Shown here: one piece after another, positions 1 to 6,341 of the stretch
Numbering within the stretch: the first letter of the stretch is position 1
Layout of the letters: every line of letters begins with the position of its first letter
Assembly (NCBI GenBank): GCA_017402895.1
Contig: JAFPLG010000149.1
Coordinates: forward strand, 1-6,341
Length of the DNA: 6,341 nucleotides
Direction: 5' to 3'
DNA from: Paludibacteraceae bacterium
GTDB lineage: Bacteria > Bacteroidota > Bacteroidia > Bacteroidales > Paludibacteraceae
The notes under the pieces: model-generated
Database searches by the model: none
Seen by the model: only the letters and a program-made list of their open reading frames with translations
Told to the model about the DNA's origin: nothing
Program-made: the position numbers and the translations under genes

Positions 1-690
1 ATTTGTGAAATGCATCAGTATCGGCACCCACAAACTACCCGTCCAAACTAGCATATAGCCGAATAGAGCGCCCATCAGCATACGTGGCACAAAGCCGTAG
101 AACTGAAAATGGATGAAGCTGAAAATAGCAGCAGCAATCCATATAGCGGCTGTCTTGTATTTCGGTGAAAAAAGACCTTGCAACAAGCCCCTGAATGTCA
201 ATTCTTCTCCTATTGCAGGCAGTAGAGCCATTAGCCCGATGATAGTAATCAGTCCACCGAAACTATCTACCTGCAGAAAACGTTCTGTTAATACCTGCGC
301 ATCCTGCTCCCGATCTTGCATCCATGCTTCGAGCGGACGCAGGAAATCCGGCAAGGTCACTTGTTGATTCAAATGACTCAACAGGTTGATAGCGGGTATC
401 GCTATAAGCATCACGCCGATAGCTGTTATGGCCGTCTGCCAGTTCATGCCACGATCCAGGTGTAACCATTCCAATGGCTTCTCCGACCATAGATAAACCG
501 CCATCAGTACCGGCAGAATAAAAATCGTCATGGTCTGCCAGAACTGAAACCACTTCAACGAACTTGTCTCTTGTGGGTTACCCACTATCACCCAGATAAA
601 TAGCGTCAGTAGCATACACACCGCCATCACCCCGATCCATAGGGCGACACGGCTGTACCATTTGGTATTGTTCAGTTTGCCTCGTAACAT
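1..690 (-). CDS. CPBP-family intramembrane metalloprotease (CAAX protease-like), C-terminus cut by window edge
   Basis: The reading frame starts at ATG 690-688 and stays open for 230 codons to base 1, so the last part of the protein is missing. What is seen: several hydrophobic segments (about residues 15-36, 51-68, 85-105, 145-161, 178-197 and 200-217) and all three active-site motifs of the CPBP (Abi/CAAX protease) family. These are E162-E163-x3-R167 (GEELTFRG), F190-x3-H194 (FSFIH) and H227 in PILMHFTN, where the second motif asparagine would fall just past the edge. In this family the glutamates and histidines are held to bind a catalytic metal inside the membrane. Substrates of most bacterial members are unknown, so no specific role is assigned; roles in prenyl-protein processing, bacteriocin immunity or signalling are all known in the family. 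It is the last visible gene of the run, 6 bases after the priA stop (spacer AAAAGT), which suggests co-transcription. Confidence 0.9.
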   Translation of the reverse strand, partial: MLRGKLNNTKWYSRVALWIGVMAVCMLLTLFIWVIVGNPQETSSLKWFQFWQTMTIFILPVLMAVYLWSEKPLEWLHLDRGMNWQTAITAIGVMLIAIPAINLLSHLNQQVTLPDFLRPLEAWMQDREQDAQVLTERFLQVDSFGGLITIIGLMALLPAIGEELTFRGLLQGLFSPKYKTAAIWIAAAIFSFIHFQFYGFVPRMLMGALFGYMLVWTGSLWVPILMHFTN

Positions 691-696
691 ACTTTT

Positions 697-2742
697 TTAT
701 TGCGGATCAACGTCCGCGAAGATTTGTGTACTCTTGCTTTCGGTTTTCAGCCATTCGATCTGTTCCGCTATGCGCTCCTTGGCATGCACAATATTGGCTT
801 GTGTCTCGATACGCAGACGAACCACTCGGATATGTTGGCTCTGTATTCTTGCCACCGATGGCACTACCACGCTCGACACCCGTTCACCAAAAACGCTTCG
901 GAGACGTTGTTGTAGCAGCCTGGCAGCCCGAGCCACCTCCGTCTCCTTGCTATGCCGTAGTGTCAGTTCAATGATGCGAGCGAAAGGAGGATATTGAAAC
1001 AACTTGCGTTCTTCAATCTGCGACTCGTAGAGCGACTCGTAGTCATGGCGCAGCACGTCCTGCAATACGCTGTTGTCTGTTTGCCATGTCTGAATCATCA
1101 CTTCTCCCTGTTTGCCCTTCCTGCCGGCTCGACCTGCCACTTGACTCAACATCTGGAAGGCTCGCTCATACGCTCTGAAATCAGGCTGATTCAGTAGATG
1201 GTCTGCACTCAGTACCGCCACCAGTGCTACGTCATCAAAATGCAGTCCTTTTGTCACCATCTGCGTACCGATCAGTATGTCGCATTCGTGCCGCGAGAAG
1301 CGATCGATGATATCTTGATAGTCGGTCTTATGACGCGTCGTATCCAGGTCCATACGCAGCACACGCGCTTCTGGGAAGAGCGATGCTACTTCATCTTCCA
1401 GTCGCTCCGTTCCGAATCCTCGTATCTTCAGTTCCCCGCCACACTCAGGACAGGCCGTAGGTATCGGACGTGAATAACCGCAATAGTGGCAACGCAGCTC
1501 CTTGGCCTGCATATGCAGGGTCAGCGGTACGTCGCAATGTTCACAACGAGGGGGCTTGCCGCACGACGTACATTGTATCTGCGGTGCATAGCCTCGTCGG
1601 TTTTGAAAGAGGATAACCTGTTTTCCCTGCGAGAGCACCTCACGCATCCGTTCCACCAGCGGATCACTGAAATGTCCGTACATCTCCTTGCGGTGGTATT
1701 GTCGCTCCAGACTCACCAGTTCTACCCTTGGCAATTCTACGTCCTGATACCGATGGGTCATCCGTACCAGTCCGTATTTGCCGTTCTGCGCATTATAGTA
1801 GGTTTCTATCGACGGCGTAGCCGTACCCAATAGCACTTTTGCGCCTTGCTGATGGGCCAGCATAATCGCTGCGGAACGCGCATGATAACGTGGGGCAGGT
1901 TCTTGCTGCTTGTAACTTGTCTCATGCTCCTCATCCACGATAATCAGTCCCAACTTATCAAATGGCAGCAAAACGGCCGACCGAGCGCCTACAATCAGTT
2001 TGGGCTGCGGATTCAGTTGTTGACGGTAGATCTCTGCGCGCAGTCCGTCCGATACACGTGAGTGATATACAATCACTTGGTCACCAAACACCCGTTGCAA
2101 ACGGTCGGTCAGTTGTGTGGTCAGCGCAATCTCAGGAACGAGGTACAAAACCTGCTTGCCGGCTGCCAGTTGTTCCTGTATGAGGTGCATATATACTTCC
2201 GTCTTGCCGGAGGCTGTCACGCCGTACAATAACACTGTTTCTCTCGTTTTCCAGACTTGTCGTATCTCTTCTTTTGCTCTCTGTTGGTCGGCATTCAACG
2301 GATGAATATCCTCGATCTCTCCGCTGTATTCCGGCAACTTGACCCGACGTTTCTTTACGGGCGAGAAACTATACGCTTTGTCATATATCTTTGCCGGCAG
2401 GGCAGCTGCCATCACATCCCCGATAGGACACATATAGTACGAGGCTATCCATTGCCATAGCTTGAGTTGCGACTCGCTTACGGCGGCTGTCTCGTCCAGT
2501 AGGGCTATGATGTCACGCAACTTGATGCTGTCCGACATAGGCGCCGTGTGTTCTCCGAGCACGATGCCGGTCATCTGCTTGGTGCCTAACGGAACAAGAA
2601 CCCGCATTCCAATCTGCGGGTTCGGCATGTCATTCGGCACGCGATAGGTGTACGTGTCTCGAATGGCGAGCGGCAATATGACGTCTATTAAGCGAATGGC
2701 TTTTATTGATTCTCCTCTGCCTCGATGGCCTTGCGATAGCAT
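697..2742 (-). CDS. priA: Primosomal protein N' (PriA), replication-restart 3'-5' helicase, compact form without a recognisable winged-helix domain
   Basis: PriA recognises abandoned replication forks, remodels them with ATP and reloads the replisome. Numbered from ATG 2742 (681 residues), the protein shows an N-terminal 3'-DNA-end-binding domain (about 17-117; [14 protein letters not shown], later [18 protein letters not shown]). The Walker A is GVTASGKT (174-181, K180), Walker B is DEEH (270-273) with the aromatic-rich loop after it (SYKQQE...RYHAR), and motif III is GTATP (306-310). Eight zinc-binding cysteines follow as four C-x2-C pairs (391/394, 400/403, 418/421, 431/434), then GTQMVTKG (492-499), QVAGRAGR (534-541) and a C-terminal domain ending in DVDPQ. 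Only about 57 residues separate the end of the first domain from Walker A, against roughly 110-125 in E. coli PriA, so the winged helix seems absent. The start is uncertain. ATG 2742 overlaps tdk by 40 bases and adds 12 residues ([12 protein letters not shown]) not expected in the family; the family N-terminus aligns with an ATA codon at 2706-2704. Identity is very secure; the 5' end is not. Confidence 0.95.
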   Translation of the reverse strand: MLSQGHRGRGESIKAIRLIDVILPLAIRDTYTYRVPNDMPNPQIGMRVLVPLGTKQMTGIVLGEHTAPMSDSIKLRDIIALLDETAAVSESQLKLWQWIASYYMCPIGDVMAAALPAKIYDKAYSFSPVKKRRVKLPEYSGEIEDIHPLNADQQRAKEEIRQVWKTRETVLLYGVTASGKTEVYMHLIQEQLAAGKQVLYLVPEIALTTQLTDRLQRVFGDQVIVYHSRVSDGLRAEIYRQQLNPQPKLIVGARSAVLLPFDKLGLIIVDEEHETSYKQQEPAPRYHARSAAIMLAHQQGAKVLLGTATPSIETYYNAQNGKYGLVRMTHRYQDVELPRVELVSLERQYHRKEMYGHFSDPLVERMREVLSQGKQVILFQNRRGYAPQIQCTSCGKPPRCEHCDVPLTLHMQAKELRCHYCGYSRPIPTACPECGGELKIRGFGTERLEDEVASLFPEARVLRMDLDTTRHKTDYQDIIDRFSRHECDILIGTQMVTKGLHFDDVALVAVLSADHLLNQPDFRAYERAFQMLSQVAGRAGRKGKQGEVMIQTWQTDNSVLQDVLRHDYESLYESQIEERKLFQYPPFARIIELTLRHSKETEVARAARLLQQRLRSVFGERVSSVVVPSVARIQSQHIRVVRLRIETQANIVHAKERIAEQIEWLKTESKSTQIFADVDPQ
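2703..2716 (-). promoter_or_regulatory. Possible translation-start region of priA: AGGAG, 5-base spacer, ATA in an ATAA overlap with the tdk stop
   Basis: Read on the minus strand, AGGAG (2716-2712) is followed by AATCA and then ATAA (2706-2703). The TAA of this ATAA is the tdk stop, and ATA is the codon at which the PriA family N-terminus would begin (ATA AAA GCC ATT CGC). The layout equals the common ATGA stop-start overlap with a G-to-A change that converts ATG to ATA and TGA to TAA together. Against it: AGGAG also simply encodes the Glu-Glu near the Tdk C-terminus, Bacteroidota use Shine-Dalgarno pairing weakly, and ATA is a rare initiator. The ATG at 2742 has no purine-rich stretch just upstream. 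Confidence 0.35.
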
Positions 2743-3296
2743 GCGCGGCAGAGCGGTTCGTAACTGTCCGTCTCTCCCAGCAGCACGCGCTTGTCCGAAT
2801 GCACCAGACGGTGGGATACATAGGCCAGGTCACCGCAATGTACACAGATAGCATGCGTCTTATACACGTCTTCAGCTATAGCCATCAGGGCCGGCATCGG
2901 ACCAAAAGGAACGCCCTTGAAGTCCATGTCCAGTCCGGCACATATCACGCGGATTCCACGGGCTGCCAGTTGCTCGCATACCTCTACGATACCCATGTCA
3001 AAAAACTGTGCTTCATCAATACCTACCACGTCGATATTATCTGCCAGCAGCAGTATCTGCTGCGATGAATCGACTGGCGTGGACTGAATCACGTTGTGGT
3101 CATGACTTACTACATCCTCTACGGAATAGCGCACGTCGATGGCGGGCTTAAAGATTTCTACGCGTTGCTTGGCAAATTGTGCACGTTTCATACGGCGAAT
3201 CAGCTCTTCCGTCTTGCCGGAGAACATACTGCCGCACACCACTTCAATACTGCCTCGACGGCGTGAGGGGCCTTGGGTGTCTCTTTCTGAAAACAT
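2703..3296 (-). CDS. tdk: Thymidine kinase, type II (TK1-like)
   Basis: The enzyme phosphorylates thymidine (and deoxyuridine) with ATP to dTMP in the cytosol, the salvage entry to dTTP. The 197-residue length is usual for bacterial TK1-type enzymes. Visible motifs are the P-loop GSMFSGKT (22-29, K28), DEAQFFD (94-100) with the catalytic base E95, and GLDMDFKG...FGPMP (121-135), which shapes the nucleoside site. A structural zinc site is formed by C151/C154 and C183/C186, and the thymidine-covering lasso lies in [14 protein letters not shown] (174-187). The N-terminus [22 protein letters not shown] matches remembered Bacteroides Tdk proteins in layout, supporting ATG 3296. The start lies 15 bases after the recJ stop; that spacer (AATAATAGACCCAAT) is A+T-rich with no clear Shine-Dalgarno site, as is common in Bacteroidota. 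Its 3' end runs into priA. Members of this family are normally feedback-inhibited by dTTP; no regulatory site is visible here. Confidence 0.96.
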   Translation of the reverse strand: MFSERDTQGPSRRRGSIEVVCGSMFSGKTEELIRRMKRAQFAKQRVEIFKPAIDVRYSVEDVVSHDHNVIQSTPVDSSQQILLLADNIDVVGIDEAQFFDMGIVEVCEQLAARGIRVICAGLDMDFKGVPFGPMPALMAIAEDVYKTHAICVHCGDLAYVSHRLVHSDKRVLLGETDSYEPLCRACYRKAIEAEENQ

Positions 3297-3311
3297 ATTG
3301 GGTCTATTATT

Positions 3312-5036
3312 TTAATTGTCGTTTCTTAGTCGTATCTCTACGGGACGTAACTGGATAGACGTCATGTTGTTAAATACGTTTTCCTCCAGTTCGTAGCATA
3401 GGTCTATCGGGTTGCCGTTCTGCAGATACAGCGCCTTCTCTCCTTCGCCGAAGGCGATACCTGTAATGGCGGCTGTGCGGTCGGTCAGATCCAGTCTCAG
3501 GTGCTCTCCCTCGCGTCCTACGCGACGTGTGCCGCGGTTGTTGATTACGTTGCGGGTCACGAATACAGGACGGGGATTGCCCGGACCGAATGGCTCCAGG
3601 TGACGCAGCAGGTTAAAGAACTTAGGTGTGATATCCTCAAAGGCGATCTCTGCTTCTACATCTATCGTTGGACGCATCTGTTCCGGACGGATATGAGCCG
3701 CAACATATTCCTCAAACCGGCGCTTGAATTCCGGCAGGTTTTGTGGCGGCATACTCAGTCCTGCTGCAAAACGATGCCCTCCGAAATTAGAGAGCAGGTC
3801 GCTACATGAGTCAATGGCGCTATAGATATCAAAATCACTCACCGAACGGGCCGAACCGGAAATCTCACCGCCCTCTTCCGAGGTGAGTACTATCGTCGGA
3901 CGGTAATATACTTCCGTCAGCCGACTGGCAGCGATACCTACAACGCCGCGATGCCAACCTTCTGCATACACTACGGTGGTGAATTTCTTATCATTGTCCG
4001 GGTCGCTTTGTAGTTGTGCCAGAGCCTCTTCCTTGGTGCGCGTATCGCAATCACGTCGCTCGGTGTTGTGGCTGTCTATCTCTTGTGCCAGGTGCTGCGC
4101 ATATTCCGGGTCATCCGTAATGAGCAATCGTACGGCTTCCGCACCGCTATGCATTCTGCCTGCCGCATTGATGCGTGGTCCGATTTTGAAAACCAGATCC
4201 TGGATATTCACAGGTTTGTTGGCGATACCAGCCACTTGCATAATAGCTCGTATGCCTATCGATGGCAGGCGGTTTAGTTGTCTGAGACCGAAGGTGGCCA
4301 GCACGCGGTTTTCACCCGTGATAGGTACAATATCCGACGCTATCGACATCGCCGTTAGGGCCAGCAGGTTGTGTAGCCATTGCGGATTCAGACAGTAACG
4401 CTCTGTATAGGCCTGCGCCAGTTTGAATCCTACGCCGCATCCCGATAATTCTTTAAAGGGATACCCGCAGTCTGCCCGCTTCATATTCAGCACAGCCTTG
4501 GCTGCCGGCAGTGTATCGCCCGGTGTGTGGTGGTCGCATATGATGCAGTCGATGTTACGTTCCGAAGCATAGGCCACTTTATCCACAGCCTTGATGCCAC
4601 AGTCCAACGCAATCATTAGCGTGCAACCTTCTTCTTTCGCTACGTCAATACCTTGGAACGAAATACCATATCCCTCCTTATGTCGGTCCGGAATATAGAA
4701 AATCAGGTTGTCGGTCAGATGACGCAGAAAACTGTACATCAGCGCAACGGCTGTCGTGCCATCCACGTCGTAGTCACCATACACCATGATGCGTTCCTTC
4801 TTTTCTATCGCCGCATGGAGCCGCAGTACGGCCTGTTCCATGTCGCGCATGAGGAACGGATCGTGCAGTTCGTCTATCGACGGACGAACAAACCGACGCG
4901 CTTCATCCGGCGTGCGGATGCCGCGGTCCACCAGTATCTGTGCGGACACATCACTGATGTTCAGCTCCTTGGCGAGCATCGCCTGTGTCTGGCGTTCTTG
5001 CTCACTCAGTTGGCGTATGATCCATTCCGATTGCAT
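3312..5036 (-). CDS. recJ: Single-stranded-DNA-specific exonuclease RecJ (DHH family)
   Basis: RecJ degrades single-stranded DNA 5' to 3', using Mn2+/Mg2+, in RecF-pathway recombination, mismatch repair and processing of stalled forks. The 574 residues match the usual bacterial length (E. coli about 577). The DHH phosphoesterase core shows VYGDYDVDG (85-93; D88, D90, D92), ALDCG (143-147; D145), CDHH (167-170) and ASDIVP (233-238; D235), together the metal-binding set. GPRINAAGRM (286-295) precedes the DHHA1 domain, which carries GSARS (394-398) and the GGH motif (419-421). The C-terminal part, about 455-570 (EPFGPGNPRPVF at 481-492), is the OB-fold DNA-binding domain. All catalytic residues are present, so the enzyme should be active. 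ATG 5036 follows the nitrilase stop by only three bases (TAA-GAG-ATG), which suggests translation coupled to the upstream gene. PriA and RecJ both act at damaged forks, so their closeness makes functional sense, with tdk between them. Confidence 0.97.
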   Translation of the reverse strand: MQSEWIIRQLSEQERQTQAMLAKELNISDVSAQILVDRGIRTPDEARRFVRPSIDELHDPFLMRDMEQAVLRLHAAIEKKERIMVYGDYDVDGTTAVALMYSFLRHLTDNLIFYIPDRHKEGYGISFQGIDVAKEEGCTLMIALDCGIKAVDKVAYASERNIDCIICDHHTPGDTLPAAKAVLNMKRADCGYPFKELSGCGVGFKLAQAYTERYCLNPQWLHNLLALTAMSIASDIVPITGENRVLATFGLRQLNRLPSIGIRAIMQVAGIANKPVNIQDLVFKIGPRINAAGRMHSGAEAVRLLITDDPEYAQHLAQEIDSHNTERRDCDTRTKEEALAQLQSDPDNDKKFTTVVYAEGWHRGVVGIAASRLTEVYYRPTIVLTSEEGGEISGSARSVSDFDIYSAIDSCSDLLSNFGGHRFAAGLSMPPQNLPEFKRRFEEYVAAHIRPEQMRPTIDVEAEIAFEDITPKFFNLLRHLEPFGPGNPRPVFVTRNVINNRGTRRVGREGEHLRLDLTDRTAAITGIAFGEGEKALYLQNGNPIDLCYELEENVFNNMTSIQLRPVEIRLRNDN

Positions 5037-5039
5037 CTC

Positions 5040-5813
5040 TTATCTCATTTCAAATGGGTCAGCATCCTTCCAGAAAGGCAATGTCTCGCGGAAATGATGC
5101 AGCACATCCATGTCCAGTTCTACTATGCGTGTGCCGGCTTCGTTATCTGCAAATCCGGCCAGTTCGTTCAGACGGGTGTCGTAGGCCATCGAGTGACCGT
5201 TATAGTGCCAACCCATCCCGTCGTCACCTACGGTATTGACTGCTACGATATAGCTCTGGTTCTCCGTGCAGCGTGCTGCTACCAGTGCATCCCAGTATTG
5301 TATCCTTGCCTCCGGCCAGTTGGCTACAACCAGCAGCACGTCGTACAGGTCTTCCTGCTTTCTCGGTTGGCGTGCCCATACAGGGAAGCGGATGTCGAAG
5401 CATACGAGTAGCCGCATCTTGACGCCACGATACTCCCAGTCGATCTGCCGTTTCGCTGGACTGAAGAACAGGTCCTCGTCGCGATAGAGATGACGCTTGT
5501 CCTGATAGAGTGGCGCTTCGCCGGGACGGAACATAAATCCGCGGTTGATCAGTCGTGCCCCTTCCTCACACATCATCGAACCTACGATGGCCATGCCATA
5601 TTGGTCGGCCATCGACTGCAGTTGACGGCATGTCTCGCCTCCCAAAGGTTCTGCCAGTTCCGGGCGATCGGTACAGAAACCCGTAGTGAACATCTCCGGC
5701 ACTACGGCTACGTCGGCCTGTCCCTGAATAGCTGCCAGTCGCTCGCGAAGCAGACAAAGGTTCGCACCCTTGTCTGCCCACACGATAGGATATTGTAGCA
5801 GTGCAAAGCGCAT
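5040..5813 (-). CDS. Nitrilase-superfamily carbon-nitrogen hydrolase, YafV/omega-amidase-like
   Basis: A 257-residue cytosolic hydrolase with the nitrilase Glu-Lys-Cys triad: E40 in VVPEMFTTGF, K106 in YQDKRHLY, and the nucleophile C138 in LLVCFDIRFPVWAR. The signature matches the branch containing E. coli YafV and mammalian Nit2. That branch works as omega-amidase, hydrolysing alpha-ketoglutaramate or alpha-ketosuccinamate to the dicarboxylic keto acid and ammonia. Supporting features are the MFTTGF stretch after the Glu, the KRHLYRDED stretch, and NGHSMAYD (about residues 205-212) near the C-terminal part of the fold. Length is normal for this group and no residue of the triad is missing. 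The exact substrate is inferred from the subfamily, not shown by the sequence; another small amide is possible. ATG 5813 sits three bases after the floA stop (TAG-GAG-ATG), and recJ starts three bases after its own stop, so it is embedded in the transcription unit with no visible metabolic partner. Confidence 0.92.
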   Translation of the reverse strand: MRFALLQYPIVWADKGANLCLLRERLAAIQGQADVAVVPEMFTTGFCTDRPELAEPLGGETCRQLQSMADQYGMAIVGSMMCEEGARLINRGFMFRPGEAPLYQDKRHLYRDEDLFFSPAKRQIDWEYRGVKMRLLVCFDIRFPVWARQPRKQEDLYDVLLVVANWPEARIQYWDALVAARCTENQSYIVAVNTVGDDGMGWHYNGHSMAYDTRLNELAGFADNEAGTRIVELDMDVLHHFRETLPFWKDADPFEMR

Positions 5814-5816
5814 CTC

Positions 5817-6341
5817 CTACTTCTTCTCCGGCTTAGCGATATTCTCGCGCATAGCCGTATCAGCCTGCATGTTTTGCATGCGATAGTAGTCCATGATGCC
5901 CAGGTTTCCGCTGCGGAAAGCTTCTGCCATGGCTTGTGGAACGAGTGCCTCAGCCTCGATTACCTTAGCGCGAGCCTCTTGTGCCTTGGCCTTCATCTCT
6001 TGCTCGGCAGCAATAGCCATCGACCTACGCTCCTCTGCCTTAGCTTGTGCGATATTCTTGTCTGCCTCAGCCTGATCCATCTGCAGTTGAGCACCGATAT
6101 TCTTACCTACGTCGATGTCTGCGATATCAATTGAAAGAATCTCAAAGGCCGTGCCGTCATCCAGTCCCTTGCTCAGCACCAGTTTCGAAATGCTGTCCGG
6201 ATTCTCCAGTACTTGCTTGTGACTCTCAGCCGAACCAATCGAGCTAACGATACCCTCACCTACACGAGCCAGCACCGTATCCTCTCCGGCACCACCCACC
6301 AACTGGCGGATATTGGCGCGAACGGTCACACGAGCCTTGGC
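5817..6341 (-). CDS. floA: Flotillin-like protein FloA (UPF0365/SPFH-type), N-terminus cut by window edge
   Basis: The frame is open from the right edge for 174 codons to a TAG stop at 5819-5817. The GTG at 6329-6327 is an internal valine in the conserved ARVTVRAN stretch, not a start. FloA is a membrane-anchored scaffold of bacterial functional membrane microdomains; the membrane segment and first part of the SPFH domain lie beyond the edge. Visible in order: the end of the SPFH domain ([20 protein letters not shown], then [22 protein letters not shown]); an Ala/Glu/Lys-rich coiled-coil region, about visible residues 84-132, with EA pairs ([23 protein letters not shown]) typical of flotillins; then a conserved tail ([21 protein letters not shown]) and a charged end PEKK. 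It matches B. subtilis FloA in order and motifs, with roughly half of the usual ~330 residues present. A partner NfeD gene, often next to floA, could lie upstream but is not in view. floA is the first visible gene of the run. Confidence 0.95.
   Translation of the reverse strand, partial: AKARVTVRANIRQLVGGAGEDTVLARVGEGIVSSIGSAESHKQVLENPDSISKLVLSKGLDDGTAFEILSIDIADIDVGKNIGAQLQMDQAEADKNIAQAKAEERRSMAIAAEQEMKAKAQEARAKVIEAEALVPQAMAEAFRSGNLGIMDYYRMQNMQADTAMRENIAKPEKK

Noticed and set aside
263..553. A 96-codon minus-strand open frame starting at 553.
   Set aside because: It is a frame-shifted shadow inside the CPBP protease gene, whose own frame carries hydrophobic segments and all active-site motifs.
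2196..3222. An identical 17-base string at 2196-2212 and 3206-3222, as a possible direct repeat.
   Set aside because: Both copies encode the SGKTE part of a P-loop, one in PriA and one in Tdk. Shared protein motif and codon preference explain it; flanking bases do not match.
3297..3311. Possible promoter for tdk in the recJ-tdk gap.
   Set aside because: The gap is only 15 bases, too short for the Bacteroidota -33/-7 promoter pair, and I saw no convincing TTTG/TAnnTTTG pair just upstream in the end of recJ.
4653..5411. A 252-codon open frame on the plus strand opposite recJ and the nitrilase gene.
   Set aside because: It lies entirely antisense to two genes with complete catalytic motifs, its translation shows no recognisable domain, and its openness follows from the codon use of the genes opposite.
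6327..6329. GTG as the start of a 170-residue protein at the right edge.
   Set aside because: The frame continues upstream to the window edge as AKAR before this valine, matching the internal ARVTVRAN stretch of FloA, so the gene is simply cut.

Overview
The window is a gene-dense stretch of what looks like a Bacteroidales chromosome (Bacteroides/Prevotella-type). The case rests on three things: the thymidine kinase agrees closely with remembered Bacteroides Tdk proteins, the PriA ends in the Bacteroidetes-like DVDP(Q) tail, and the gene junctions mostly lack conventionally spaced Shine-Dalgarno sites. Base composition looks close to half G+C by eye. Genus cannot be settled from the sequence alone.

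All six genes lie on the minus strand and are read from high to low coordinates. In transcription order they are: the C-terminal half of a flotillin-like FloA (cut by the right edge), a YafV-type nitrilase/omega-amidase, RecJ single-strand exonuclease, thymidine kinase, the primosomal helicase PriA, and the N-terminal 230 residues of a CPBP-family membrane metalloprotease (cut by the left edge). Gaps are 3, 3, 15, an overlap, and 6 bases. There is no room between genes for a promoter or terminator, so the set is most simply read as one co-transcribed run whose promoter lies beyond the right edge. No stretch over 300 bases is without a gene, and I saw no RNA gene, mobile element, CRISPR array or long repeat.

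Functionally this is a housekeeping group: DNA recombination and replication restart (RecJ, PriA), dTMP salvage (Tdk), repair of deaminated metabolites (omega-amidase), and two membrane-associated proteins at the ends (FloA, CPBP protease). I found no evidence of a new multi-gene system. Two points stand out. PriA appears to lack its winged-helix domain. PriA also has no standard start codon where the family's N-terminus should begin: an ATA sits there, in an ATAA overlap with the tdk stop, which is one base from the classic ATGA stop-start overlap.
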